Source of the DNA: SAR324 cluster bacterium JCVI-SC AAA005
GTDB taxonomy: Bacteria > SAR324 > NAC60-12
NCBI GenBank assembly: GCA_000224765.2
Contig: AGAU01000193.1
Location: 1 to 64,000 of the forward strand
Direction of reading: 5' to 3'
DNA length: 64,000 nucleotides
Part shown: in pieces, positions 54,043 through 63,419 of the stretch
Position numbering within the stretch: position 1 is the stretch's first letter
Layout of the letters: each line of letters starts with the position of its first letter
Position numbers and translations under genes: made by a program
The notes under the pieces: model-generated
What the model was told of the DNA's origin: nothing
Database searches by the model: none
Seen by the model: only the letters and a program-made list of their open reading frames with translations

Positions 54043-54987
54043 TTAAATTGCAGGAACCGTTGAAAGCAGAGATTTATTTGCATAGTATGCATCCACGTTA
54101 TCTACAACAAGCTGCCCCATTGCGATTCTGGTTTGCACTGTTGCGGAACCAACATGGGGCTGCAAAACAACTTGGGGCATCTTAAATAGAGCCTCTGGCA
54201 CTTTTGGCTCATTGGTAAACACATCTAGACCTGCACCCCCAAGCTTACCTTCTTTGAGACAGGCAACAAGTTCATCTTCATCGACGACAGATCCACGGGA
54301 GATGTTAATCAGGACTCCTTCTGACCCAAGTTTTTCCATGACTTCCCGATTGACTATCTTTTTGGTGGATTCCCCACCGACACAACTTAATATGAGGAAG
54401 TCCACCAGTTCGGCCATCTCCGTCAAGGATGAGAAATAATTGTAGCTTACATCTGATCGCTGCCGGCGGTTATGATAGTTAATTGTAATGCCAAAAGCCT
54501 TCAATCGATCTGCGATAGCCATTCCGATGCGACCCAGACCCAGAATCCCAGCTTGTCTCCCTCGCAAATGACTCATCAAGGGCATGTTTGCTTTGAGCCA
54601 TTCGCCATTACGAACGTATTGATCTCCAGCAACCATTCCTCTGGTGACTGCAATCAATAATCCAGCCGCAAGGTCCGCAACAGCATCATCCAAAACGCCA
54701 GGAGTATTTGTGACGGCAATCTTTCTTGCTTGTGCTGCTTCCACATCGACCCCATCATAACCTACCCCAAAGCTTGCAATCAATTCCAACTTGGGAAATT
54801 TGCTCTGGAATTCTGCTGGGGCCCAGTGCTCCGTGACAATAACCTTGATGTTGGGAGCGACTCTCTCAATTAGAGCATCTCGATCATTGGCCTCCCAGAG
54901 TTTGTGGACAATGTATCGACTCTCCAGATCGGCCAAACATTCTTGACGAATAAACGCTTGGCTTGTCACTAAAATTTCTTCAGGCAT
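54043..54987 (-). CDS. D-isomer-specific 2-hydroxyacid dehydrogenase (GhrB/hydroxypyruvate reductase-like)
   Basis: 314 residues. NAD(P) motif G-L-G-R-I-G near residue 149, N-I-S-R-G-S-V-V-D-E, G-L-D-V-F-T-N-E-P and Q-P-H-V-G-S-A-T with the catalytic His. The N-x-R-R after beta-2 (Y-H-N-R-R) favours NADPH, as in glyoxylate/hydroxypyruvate reductases. First gene of the two-gene minus-strand unit with the aminotransferase. Confidence 0.87.
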   Translation of the reverse strand: MPEEILVTSQAFIRQECLADLESRYIVHKLWEANDRDALIERVAPNIKVIVTEHWAPAEFQSKFPKLELIASFGVGYDGVDVEAAQARKIAVTNTPGVLDDAVADLAAGLLIAVTRGMVAGDQYVRNGEWLKANMPLMSHLRGRQAGILGLGRIGMAIADRLKAFGITINYHNRRQRSDVSYNYFSSLTEMAELVDFLILSCVGGESTKKIVNREVMEKLGSEGVLINISRGSVVDEDELVACLKEGKLGGAGLDVFTNEPKVPEALFKMPQVVLQPHVGSATVQTRIAMGQLVVDNVDAYYANKSLLSTVPAI

Positions 54988-55182
54988 TAGGTTTCCTAAA
55001 GGGATTTACTAATTTTTTATTAAATGCGAAATGTTATCAAACAAAACACTCTTCCCGTGTAATGTCAAACCCACTCAGAAAAGCTCAATGAACTCTTAAA
55101 ATTACCTTTTTTATTTTTGACCTCAATTTGAACACTCCGAATTGAACTCACGAACTCAGCACAAGTTTGAAATTGGAACAGA

Positions 55183-56058
55183 TTGTTATTGAAGCACTGG
55201 TGGGCCATCGTTGTCGTGAATCTAGCCTGGGGCACTGGTTTCCTCTCCATCAAAATGAATGTCGTCCATTTTGGCCCCTACCTATCATTAAGTATTCGCT
55301 ATGCAGGGTTAGTCCTGCTGTTACTGCCATTCGTGAGAGGATTCCCAAGAGAGAATCGAAAAGCATTCCTGCAGCTCACTTGTTTGATGGGAATTTTGCA
55401 CTTTGGGTTGGCAATGACCGCATTTCATCTGGCTGTTGATATCGCGTCTCTAGCACTCGCTTCCCAAGCCTACATTCCGATCTCAGCTATCCTAGCTTTG
55501 ATTTTTCTGAAAGAAGAACTTAATTGGAGCGTCCGATTGGGTATAGGTGTCGCCTTTCTAGGGTTTGCTGTGATGAGCTTTGATCCAGTGGTCTTCAAAC
55601 AGTTGGATTCGATGGTGATCATGCTAGCAGCAACCGCAGTGATGGCAGTTTGCAGTCTGATGGTTCGGCAAAAGCTTAAAGGCATCAACCCAATGACACT
55701 ACAGGCCTGGACAGGCCTATGCGGAATATTGCCCATGTTTTTACTGTCAATTTGGGTGGAACAAGATCATTGGCAAAAGATCGAATCAGCTACTTGGATC
55801 AATTGGATCTCGGTGTTACATGCGGTGATTTTCTCATCGATCATAGGTCATGGGATCAACTTCTGGCTGTTACAGCAACAACCTGTGAGTCGCATCACTC
55901 CATACTACCTACTGACACCCATCTTTGCGGTCTTGATGGCAATCATCTTTTGGGGAGATGAACCGGGTCCAAAGGTATGGTTTGGCGGTGCTATGATTCT
56001 CTTTGGCATCTTGATGGTTTCATCAAATTTCGACTTCAAAAAATGGAAAAACTCTTGA
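55183..56058 (+). CDS. EamA/DMT-family transporter
   Basis: 291 residues with ten predicted membrane segments in two EamA repeats. W-G-T-G-F-L-S-I-K in the first segment and I-S-A-I-L-A-L-I-F-L-K-E-E-L closing the first repeat are family hallmarks; the second repeat ends with A-I-I-F-W-G-D-E-P. Start is a TTG at 55183. Drug/metabolite exporters of this family often export amino acids or sugars. Divergent from the hydroxyacid dehydrogenase gene. Confidence 0.88.
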   Translation: MLLKHWWAIVVVNLAWGTGFLSIKMNVVHFGPYLSLSIRYAGLVLLLLPFVRGFPRENRKAFLQLTCLMGILHFGLAMTAFHLAVDIASLALASQAYIPISAILALIFLKEELNWSVRLGIGVAFLGFAVMSFDPVVFKQLDSMVIMLAATAVMAVCSLMVRQKLKGINPMTLQAWTGLCGILPMFLLSIWVEQDHWQKIESATWINWISVLHAVIFSSIIGHGINFWLLQQQPVSRITPYYLLTPIFAVLMAIIFWGDEPGPKVWFGGAMILFGILMVSSNFDFKKWKNS

Positions 56059-56247
56059 GTAAATGTTTTAGTCCTAGGACAAATACATTGACTAGTCGGC
56101 CTTATGGGATCAACATGCGATTCAGTATTTCTGAAGCTAAAAGGTTACTTATCCACCAAGACTTTTCCTGCCAATAAAAAAGGTTTTTGGAAAACTTCAA
56201 TTTCTTTAGCACGGCTAGATCGCAACCCTATTTTCTAACCTTGAGAC

Positions 56248-57222
56248 ATGCATGTACTGATTACTGGTGGAGCCGGAATGTTGGGCTGCAAATTAGCCCA
56301 GTGGCTGATTCAAGATCGAATGATTGGTGAACATGAAATTACCAAACTGACTCTCACTGACATCACAACTCCCAAGGGGCTGCCAAAATTTCAGGGGATA
56401 TACGCCGAGCACGCAATGGATATGGGAGATCCAGGCTCAGCTAAAAAACTTATTCAACAAAGACCAGATTTCATCTTTCATTTGGCTGCTGTCGTTTCCG
56501 GAGAAGCTGAAGCTGATTTTGAAAAAGGTTATCGCGTCAACCTAGACAGTACCCGATATTTGCTTGAAGCGATCCGGACTCAACAGGATTATTGCCCACG
56601 AGTGATTTTTACTTCAACAATTGCTGTGTTCGGTGTTCCATTTCCAAATCCAATCCCCGATACACATCATCGAACCCCACTTAGCTGTTATGGAACTCAG
56701 AAAGCCATTGGCGAGTTGTTGTTGGCAGATTATTCCAGACGAGGCATTCTTCAGGGGATTGGACTTCGACTTCCCACAATCTGCATCCGGCCAGGATTAC
56801 CAAATAAAGCAGCATCCAGTTTTTTCTCTGGCATTCTTAGAGAGCCTTTAAACGGCAAGGAGGCTGTCTTGCCTGTTTCAGAAGATGTGCGTCATTGGCA
56901 CGCTAGTCCAAGAGCCGCCATAAGATTTCTCTTGCACGCAGCCTCTATTGATCTGGAGTTAGTTGGTAGGGACTGCAACCTGACGTTGCCTGGTTTGTGT
57001 GCGAGCGTTAAGGAGCAGATCGAAGCACTGGAACGAGCTGCAGGTAAGGATGCTGTGTCCCTGATTCGTCGAGAGCCAGATCATTTCATAGAGAGGTTGG
57101 TCTACAGCTGGCCAGAGTCCTTTGAAGCTGAGAAGGCACGATCACTAGGCTTCAAAGCTGAAAAAGACTTTGATGAAATCATCAGGATTTACATGGAAGA
57201 TGAATTAGGCGCTGCCTCTTAG
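56248..57222 (+). CDS. denD: D-erythronate dehydrogenase-like NAD-dependent epimerase/dehydratase
   Basis: 324 residues of the extended SDR family. G-G-A-G-M-L-G is at 7-13, H-L-A-A-V-V-S-G-E-A-E-A-D-F near residue 76, and the active-site pair Y-G-T-Q-K near residue 149. The V-V-S-G-E-A-E segment and the late H-W-H-A-S-P match DenD, which oxidises D-erythronate to 2-oxo-tetronate. The other den genes (kinase, isomerase, decarboxylase) are not in this window. Beginning just before it, the 189-bp gap to the EamA gene holds no recognisable gene. Confidence 0.8.
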   Translation: MHVLITGGAGMLGCKLAQWLIQDRMIGEHEITKLTLTDITTPKGLPKFQGIYAEHAMDMGDPGSAKKLIQQRPDFIFHLAAVVSGEAEADFEKGYRVNLDSTRYLLEAIRTQQDYCPRVIFTSTIAVFGVPFPNPIPDTHHRTPLSCYGTQKAIGELLLADYSRRGILQGIGLRLPTICIRPGLPNKAASSFFSGILREPLNGKEAVLPVSEDVRHWHASPRAAIRFLLHAASIDLELVGRDCNLTLPGLCASVKEQIEALERAAGKDAVSLIRREPDHFIERLVYSWPESFEAEKARSLGFKAEKDFDEIIRIYMEDELGAAS

Positions 57223-57339
57223 GCATTAATTAATTATCAGCATCACCAGTTGACTCTGATTATCAAGGTCAAACTGTAAAACACTCAGAGAATCATTCGC
57301 TTGTTTAGAGATTGATCCTCCTGAGTGGCAAGCACCATC

Positions 57340-58554
57340 TCACCAATTCCACATTGTCCCATCTTCAAGACGATTCACTGGAAGGAACGCTCGCTGATAA
57401 GGGTATTTTTCGGCCAAGGTTTCATCAATATCCACTCCATGTCCAGGATTCTCACCACAAAATAAGAAACCGTCCTCGAACTTGTAGTCATGTGGAAAGA
57501 CCGTATCAGTCTCTTCGGTGTGTCGCATGTATTCTTGAATCCCAAAGTTCGGCACCCAGGTGTCAAAGTGTAGCGCAGCTCCCATACAGACAGGTGACAG
57601 GTCTGTTGCACCATGGCTACCCGTGCGAATGTGATGTAGGCCGGCCAGATCAGCAATTCTTCGCAAGTGGGTAATGCCCCCCGCATGAACAACTGTCGTC
57701 CGGATATAGTCGACAAGCTGTTCCTGAAGCAAGGTTTTGCAGTCCCAAATCGTGTTGAATACTTCGCCCACTGCGAGGGGAGTAGTGGTGTGCTGGCGAA
57801 TTAACCGAAAGCCCTCTTGATTCTCTGCAGGCACAGTGTCTTCTAGCCAGAACATTCGATATGGCTCGAGCATCTTTCCAAGTTGTGCTGCTTCCAATGG
57901 GGTCAACCGATGATGGACATCGTGTAAGAAGTGTGGCTCTGGTCCATAGTTTTCTCTCAACTTTTCAAACAGCTTCGGAACAAAATCGAGATACTTGGAC
58001 GTCGACCAAAAATTTTCAGAGGGTAAATTATTGTCTGCTGGTTCATAAAACATTCGATCTTTCGAGACCCCATATGTGCTGTCCAGTCCTGGAATCCCCG
58101 ATTGCGCCCGGATGGCCCTATAACCCATCTCAAGGTAACGACCAACTTCGTCAATCGTGGAAGATAGATCTGCACCGTTAGCATGTCCATATACCAGAAC
58201 ACCTGTACGGCTTCTACCTCCAAGCAATTGATACAGTGGTAGGTCGGCAATTTTGCCTTTCAAATCCCAAAGTGCGGTATCAACTGCTGCAATCGCCGTC
58301 ATCGTCACAGGCCCTCGGCGCCAATAAGCGCCTCGGTAGAGATATTGCCAAATATCCTCAATTTGCTGGGGGTCACGCCCAATTAGACAAGGAGCCACGT
58401 GGTCCTCAAGGTATGATACTACCGACAACTCCCGTCCATTTAACGTGGCGTCACCAAGACCATAAATTCCTTCATCTGTGACTATTTTTAGGGTGACAAA
58501 ATTTCGTCCTGGACAGGTAACAATCACACGGGCTTCAGTAATTTTCATGCTCAT
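57340..58554 (-). CDS. manD: Enolase-superfamily sugar-acid dehydratase, ManD-like
   Basis: 404 residues matching the ManD/RspA group that dehydrates D-mannonate (or D-gluconate) to 2-keto-3-deoxygluconate. Family marks: [12 protein letters not shown] near the start, [20 protein letters not shown] (metal Asp), [16 protein letters not shown] and G-A-T-D-L-S-P-V. The H-R-G/H-H-R pattern and the length agree with ManD. A ribosome-binding site GGAG lies before the ATG, and a near-perfect palindrome 47 bases upstream may be its operator. Confidence 0.88.
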   Translation of the reverse strand: MSMKITEARVIVTCPGRNFVTLKIVTDEGIYGLGDATLNGRELSVVSYLEDHVAPCLIGRDPQQIEDIWQYLYRGAYWRRGPVTMTAIAAVDTALWDLKGKIADLPLYQLLGGRSRTGVLVYGHANGADLSSTIDEVGRYLEMGYRAIRAQSGIPGLDSTYGVSKDRMFYEPADNNLPSENFWSTSKYLDFVPKLFEKLRENYGPEPHFLHDVHHRLTPLEAAQLGKMLEPYRMFWLEDTVPAENQEGFRLIRQHTTTPLAVGEVFNTIWDCKTLLQEQLVDYIRTTVVHAGGITHLRRIADLAGLHHIRTGSHGATDLSPVCMGAALHFDTWVPNFGIQEYMRHTEETDTVFPHDYKFEDGFLFCGENPGHGVDIDETLAEKYPYQRAFLPVNRLEDGTMWNW

Positions 58555-58600
58555 CTCCTTGATTTAAGAAAGATACAAATTCACCTTAATCAGTAGTTTT

Positions 58601-58621
58601 TGATTGACTTTAAGTCAATCA
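58601..58621. promoter_or_regulatory. Candidate operator upstream of the ManD-like gene
   Basis: Two perfect 10-base arms, TGATTGACTT and AAGTCAATCA, flank one central T. The palindrome lies 47 bases before the ManD-like start and would suit a dimeric regulator such as a GntR-type repressor. No regulator gene is adjacent. Confidence 0.55.
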
Positions 58622-58673
58622 CTAATATATCAGTCACTCGTTTTTCTGAGTGTATGAACGCATATTGACTGCT

Positions 58674-58889
58674 TCAATGGGTTGGGTGATGGTTCTCAAT
58701 CTGATGATTGGCTTATTGACTCCACCAATCGGCATGGTTCTCTAAATCATGACCAAGATTTTTAACCAAACATTTGAGGAAGCTGTTCAGACCTCGCTGC
58801 CTTAGTTCTTACCGCTGATCGATGCCCTGTTGATCATAAAGTGTGTCCCGGAAAAAGTGCTATGGCTAACAACGATGCTTTACCGATAA
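58674..58889 (+). pseudogene. 3' relic of a TRAP transporter large permease (DctM)
   Basis: One frame reads V-M-V-L-N-L-M-I-G-L-L-T-P-P-I-G-M-V-L, the highly conserved near-terminal segment of DctM permeases. A TAA follows, then I-F-N-Q-T-F-E-E-A-V, a TAG, F-L-P-L-I-D-A-L-L-I-I and V-L-W-L-T-T-M-L-Y-R with TAA 58887-58889, matching the last DctM segments in order. The 5' part (over 80% of a normal 425-residue protein) is missing. It abuts the broken dehydrogenase gene. Confidence 0.65.
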
Positions 58890-58916
58890 ATTGACAGATC
58901 AACTTTATGAGGACCT

Positions 58917-59946
58917 GTGCTGCAATGTAGTATTCATGGAGCAGAAGACCTGAGAATTGAGAATGTTCCTTGTCCACAACTTGGACCAGGTCAGGCATTG
59001 GTAAAGATTGGAGCTGCAGGAATTTATGGCTCCGACATGCACTATTATAGGCATGGACAGATTGGGAAATTCAAAATTCGAGAGCCATTGATCCCAGGTC
59101 ATAAAGCTTCCGGAGTGATTGCTGCCTTGGGGTCCAATGTCGAAAATCTTGAAGATGGACAACAAGTTGCGATCAATCCCTCTCATCCTTGTGGAAAATG
59201 TTCTCGATGTCGGGAAGAGCGTAAAAATTTTGTGACAGTATGTTTTTCCTTGGAAGCGCAAGTGTTTTTCCTCATGCACAAGGGATGTTTTGGGAGTATT
59301 TTTTAATTTCAGCAAAGCAGTGTATTCCTACTTTGAACCAGGTTCCTCCTGAAGAACTGGCACTATCAGAACCACTCTCTGTAGGTCTTCATGCAGTCAA
59401 TAGGGCAAGCAACTTGTGTGGAAAGAGAGTCCTAATCAGTGGTTCTGGAACGATCGGATGCATGGTCTTGCTCGCATCTAAGCTGGATGGAGCAGAACAA
59501 GTCACTATAGTTGATGTACTGGAAGAACCATTGGCAATTGCCAGAAAAGTTGGTGCTGATCAAACACTTTGTGTTCAGCTATCAGCTGAACCATCTCCTG
59601 AATTCCTTAATGAATTTGATGTGGCTTTTGAGGTTTCTGGTGGTGCATCCGCCCTTGGCAACTGTATTGAGCTGGTTCGCCGTGGTAGCCTAATAGTGCA
59701 GGTAGGAACGCTTCCTGTTGAGGGGATTCATCTCTTTGCGAATCAAATTATGGTCAAGGATTTAGACATTAGGGGTTCTATGCGTTTTGGCAATATTTCC
59801 CTCGGGCAATCCGATTGCTTGAAAGTCAAAGATTGAATGTAAAACCCATCCTTACTAGTAAATTTCCGATTGCAGAAGCAGCAGAAGCTCTCAAATTGGC
59901 TTTCGATAAGACCCTCTCCATGGAAGTTCAGATTGTGGCAGATTGA
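58917..59946 (+). pseudogene. L-idonate 5-dehydrogenase-like MDR gene, disrupted
   Basis: Three frames together rebuild a zinc dehydrogenase. Segment one (58917-59306) has G-I-Y-G-S-D-M-H-Y-Y-R-H-G-Q and P-C-G-K-C-S-R-C-R-E. After a shift near 59238, segment two gives M-F-F-L-G-S-A-S-V-F-P-H-A-Q-G-M-F and S-G-S-G-T-I-G. After a second shift near 59798 in a T-run, segment three gives A-I-R-L-L-E-S-Q-R-L-N-V-K-P-I-L-T and ends TGA 59944-59946. In addition the catalytic zinc Cys (family G-I-C-G-S-D) is Tyr and the G-H-E glutamate is Lys. So catalytic residues as well as the frame have been lost, which indicates relaxed selection for some time. The layout and motifs match L-idonate/sorbitol-type enzymes. 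Confidence 0.87.
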
Positions 59947-59997
59947 CAAAGTCAGTGAGCATTGTTCTTCATGATCAAACTTTGCCGAGTGCCCTAT

Positions 59998-61143
59998 CTA
60001 CATAAACCGATCAAACGAATAAGCTCCCTCTACCAAAGAAATAGCCTGGCCTGTCTTGATGGATTCCTGGGCTGCCAATCCTTGCAAAACAGCCAGAGAA
60101 CCATCTTCCAAATTAACCTCGATTTTCCCATCCCCCAAAACTACCTGCTGAAATCGCTGGTGCTGATAAAAAGTTGAACCATGGTGGTCTCCGGCTGCCA
60201 GAATCAGAGGATCAACAACAATTTCTTTTCTTGAAACACCTTTTGGGAATCTTGGACTGAAAATCAACTCAGGTGTCGGAGGTTTGCCTAAATCTTCTGG
60301 CCAGAATCGATCCGGGCCGGGAATCTTACATTCTAACTTCCCTGCTGATCCAACTGCTGCTATTTCTTCCTGGAATAAAGATCCTTCAGCAAACATGCAC
60401 AGATCAAGAGTTGCCCTCATTCCATTTGCAAACTCCACAATCACAAAGGCTTGGTCAATAATATCTGGTTTTTTACCAGAATAGATCTCATCGAGATGAT
60501 TGACTTCGATCCCTCCTGAAGCAAAAACCTTTGTAGCTTGGCTTTGCGTAATCAGGTTCATCAGATCAAAAAAATGGCAGCACTTTTCTACAAGAGTTCC
60601 ACCAGAGTTGACATTGAACCGATTCCAATTGCCTACTTTGGCCAAAAAAGGGAAACGATGCTCTCTTATGCTGAGTGTTTTGAGTTGACCTAGACAGGAA
60701 GGATTGCGAATCTCCTCCAGCATAGCAGATAAGGGGGGCATATAGCGATATTCCATGGCAACCCAAATCGGAAAATGAAAATTTTCATTCAGTTGCAGTA
60801 ATCTCTTGAGTTGCTCTTTAGAGGTGCAGAGGGGTTTCTCAACGAGGGTTGGCTTAGGCTGCAGGTCGCTGATCAGTTCTATTTGCTCAGCGTGTCTAAA
60901 ATTAGGACTCGCGATCACCCAAGCATCGACTTCTGCATCACAAAGCAGTGACTCAACGCTCTCATGAAATTGGATTAATGGAACTCGTTGCCTCATCTGC
61001 ATCCGCATCGTATCATCGGGTTCATAAGCATGAGTCAATTCAACATTATCCAGCAATTTCATATTTCGCACGTGCTCTTGGCCCATCATTCCACATCCAA
61101 TCATCCCATATTGAAGCGGCCGTTTTTCAGTTTTCATTTTCAA
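59998..61143 (-). CDS. Gfo/Idh/MocA-family oxidoreductase
   Basis: 381 residues. The Rossmann motif G-C-G-M-M-G is at 16-21 and the family E-K-P motif at 102-104, with a GFO_IDH_MocA C-terminal domain (S-G-G-T-L-V-E-K-C-C-H-F-F-D-L, holding the catalytic His). Members oxidise or reduce sugars, inositols and sugar acids with NAD(P). It is divergent from the LLM gene with 25 bp between starts and convergent with the dehydrogenase relic. Substrate unknown. Confidence 0.9.
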   Translation of the reverse strand: MKMKTEKRPLQYGMIGCGMMGQEHVRNMKLLDNVELTHAYEPDDTMRMQMRQRVPLIQFHESVESLLCDAEVDAWVIASPNFRHAEQIELISDLQPKPTLVEKPLCTSKEQLKRLLQLNENFHFPIWVAMEYRYMPPLSAMLEEIRNPSCLGQLKTLSIREHRFPFLAKVGNWNRFNVNSGGTLVEKCCHFFDLMNLITQSQATKVFASGGIEVNHLDEIYSGKKPDIIDQAFVIVEFANGMRATLDLCMFAEGSLFQEEIAAVGSAGKLECKIPGPDRFWPEDLGKPPTPELIFSPRFPKGVSRKEIVVDPLILAAGDHHGSTFYQHQRFQQVVLGDGKIEVNLEDGSLAVLQGLAAQESIKTGQAISLVEGAYSFDRFM

Positions 61144-61168
61144 CCCACAAAATTATTTAGCTAAAGTC

Positions 61169-62338
61169 ATGTCCAAATCTCAAACAGTCGTACCCATCCA
61201 GAGTGCAGGTCTAGATCGAGTTGAAGTGGCGTGGTTTGCACCTCTTTGTTCTGATGATTACAGATATCTTGGTGTTCCAGATGGTCAACTTCGAAGCAAT
61301 TGGAAAAACACCAGTGAGGTATTACTTACCGCTGAAAAGCTCGGTTTTGGGAATATTCTTTGTCCCTCTTCCTATCAGGTTGGTCAAGATACGTTGACAT
61401 TTGCTTCCGGCGTCGCACCTTTGACAAGTCGGATTAATTTGCTCACAGCTGTACGCTGTGGGGAAATGCACCCAATCATGTTAGCCAGAACTGTTTCTAC
61501 CATGGATCACATGATGAAAGGCCGCCTCACAATCAATATTATTTCCTCAGACATGCCCGGAGAGAAAATCTCCAGTAAGGATCGTTACGAACGTTCCAAG
61601 GAAATCGTCGAAATTCTCAAACAGGCTTGGAGCAAAGAGGAAATCAACTATGAAGGTCGTTTCTACCAATTTCAGAACCTAACCACTGATCCAGCCCGAC
61701 CCTACCAGCAAAACGGTGGACCGCTGCTTTACTTTGGCGGATATTCTCCACCCGCACTTCAACTTTGTGGCCAACACTGTGATGTCTACCTGATGTGGCC
61801 GGAACCAGAAGATCTATTGAAAGAAAGAATGCAAGCTGCTCACGGTCAGGCCCAAACTTTTAGGAGAAATCTCGACTATGGGCTGCGAGTTCACATGATT
61901 GTTCGTGACACTGAAGTCGAAGCTAGAGAATACGCACAGTCCCTGGTGTCACAGTTGGAAGACGAAATTGGCCAGGCGATCAAAGCTAGGGCCTTGGACT
62001 CTACTAGTCTTGGTGTTTCTTATCAGGCAAAAAATGTCGTTGATTCTGATGCGTTCGGGTTTGTAGAACCAAATCTATGGACTGGCGTCGGAAGAGCTCG
62101 TTCTGGATGTGGCGCTGCGCTTGTTGGAAGCGTCGATCAGATTCTGACCAAACTTGAAAGGTACATGAAAATGGGAATTCGAGCTTTTATTTTCTCAGGC
62201 TATCCCCATAAAGATGAATGTGAAAATTTCGGGACAAAAGTACTACCACAACTTCAAACCTGCCAACTTTCAAACGTCTATGGAAGGGTGCCAGACTCTC
62301 TTCCACAGACTCCTCTGGGTGTTGGAGAACGTCGTTGA
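61169..62338 (+). CDS. LLM-class flavin-dependent monooxygenase (SsuD-like)
   Basis: 389 residues of the luciferase-like fold. W-F-A-P-L near the start, A-E-K-L-G-F-G-N-I-L, A-V-R-C-G-E-M-H-P, M-A-R-T-V-S-T-M-D type L-A-R-T-V-S-T-M-D-H-M-M-K-G-R-L and Y-F-G-G-Y-S-P-P-A follow the alkanesulfonate monooxygenase order. Such enzymes use FMNH2 and O2 to cleave sulfonates or related substrates. No flavin reductase or sulfonate transporter gene is next to it, so the substrate is open. Confidence 0.85.
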   Translation: MSKSQTVVPIQSAGLDRVEVAWFAPLCSDDYRYLGVPDGQLRSNWKNTSEVLLTAEKLGFGNILCPSSYQVGQDTLTFASGVAPLTSRINLLTAVRCGEMHPIMLARTVSTMDHMMKGRLTINIISSDMPGEKISSKDRYERSKEIVEILKQAWSKEEINYEGRFYQFQNLTTDPARPYQQNGGPLLYFGGYSPPALQLCGQHCDVYLMWPEPEDLLKERMQAAHGQAQTFRRNLDYGLRVHMIVRDTEVEAREYAQSLVSQLEDEIGQAIKARALDSTSLGVSYQAKNVVDSDAFGFVEPNLWTGVGRARSGCGAALVGSVDQILTKLERYMKMGIRAFIFSGYPHKDECENFGTKVLPQLQTCQLSNVYGRVPDSLPQTPLGVGERR

Positions 62339-62504
62339 GTTAAGTTTGTATTGAACACCATATTTCAGTCTAACGTGATGGAATCAAAAAACAGTAGCTG
62401 TCTTTCAGAGTTCATGATGTGAATCGCCTTCTTACAAATCAATTGCCTTAACGGCTCAGCAAAAGAAGTCGTGAAGATCAACTTATTTATTCATGAAAAT
62501 GATT

Positions 62505-63088
62505 GGGATTGTGATGGCTTAGGTCTTCAAAGACTGTTTGGAATCCTAATCTAATAGGGAGGTTGAAGTTCAGATTTATCCAAATGGTGGATTTAATTCA
62601 AAAGATAAGGGATGTCTGGGTACGATTTACCGAGGTACTTTAGAAATCTATATCACAACCACTAGTTGATTCGCGAATGTTTATGGACCCTGCACAAGTG
62701 TTTAACCCGCCATATGTTTCCGGATGACCGTGTCGTAGCACATGCATTTAGAAACCCCTGCGCCAATCAGCTGAGATCTGCAGTATTGGAAAGGTTATTC
62801 CATTAGGGATCATGGAAATCTCAAATACTGTAGAAGATATTGCTAAAACGAAGAAGCAGATCCAGTCACCTAATGATGTCAAGTGCCTAAAGATTAAGAC
62901 CATCAAGGCGGGTGTATAAATTGAATCAGTGAGGGAAATATAGGTACTAAACGTTGATTTCAGCGCCTGAAATCTATACTTCTCTTGAAGTTGGAGTGGT
63001 AGAAGGCATAAAGAATAGCATCTCAGATATCGTCAGAACGAAGTTTCGTGAGCATTTGCATTACATCAAGTTGATTGGGCAAACCTAG
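62505..63088 (+). pseudogene. Relic of a TRAP transporter solute-binding protein (DctP)
   Basis: Three disconnected frames follow DctP order. From 62511: V-F-K-D-C-L-E-S, E-V-E-V-Q-I-Y-P-N-G-G-F and G-T-L-E-I-Y-I-T-T-T, interrupted in one frame by TAG, TAA and TGA. Next a different frame gives Y/H-M-F-P-D-D-R-V-V-A-H-A-F. From ATG 62812: Q-I-Q-S-P-N-D-V-K-C-L-K-I-K. From 62963: A-P-E-I-Y-T-S-L-E-V-G-V-V-E-G and I-S-D-I-V-R-T-K-F-R-E, ending at TAG 63086-63088. The P-N-G, D-V-K-x-L-K-I and A-L-x-x-G-V-V-D-G-like motifs are DctP landmarks. It is heavily decayed and non-functional. Confidence 0.72.
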
Positions 63089-63419
63089 TTGGGATTGTTT
63101 AGATTCTTAAGTGAAGCTATATTGCAACAGGTCCTAGGATCGCACCAACAAAAGTTTCCATAGATCCCAGTACTTGTAAACACATGCAAGGGCATCCATT
63201 ATGTGTAAAGAATAACTGCTGCTAATCCTAATTAAAATCGGCACTATAACAAATTCGGGAATAAGTAGCTATTTAAAGGCAAGATTATTATGGGACAGAA
63301 CAAAGTATCAGGAATCGATTAATTCTTAACAGAGACAAAGTAATAGATTCTAATTTATTTGCTTACAACGTGATCGGTTAAACCCGAATCAAATAAATTC
63401 AAAAAATACAACGACACCC
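63089..63419. other. Intergenic stretch, possibly the last trace of the DctP relic
   Basis: No gene is supportable. Short protein-like pieces follow the relic (for example L-S-E-A-I-L-Q-Q near 63115), but they are too short to assign. The region is A+T-rich and leads to the convergent 3' end of the lipoprotein gene. Confidence 0.45.

Noticed and set aside
56106..56177. Short frame beginning M-R-F-S-I-S-E-A-K-R-L-L-I before denD, possibly an Ldh-type oxidoreductase relic
   Set aside because: Only about 20 residues long; too short to separate from chance.
1110..63088. Reassigned stop codon as an explanation of the internal stops
   Set aside because: TAA, TAG and TGA all occur inside broken genes, and all three also end intact genes in the window; frameshifts accompany them.
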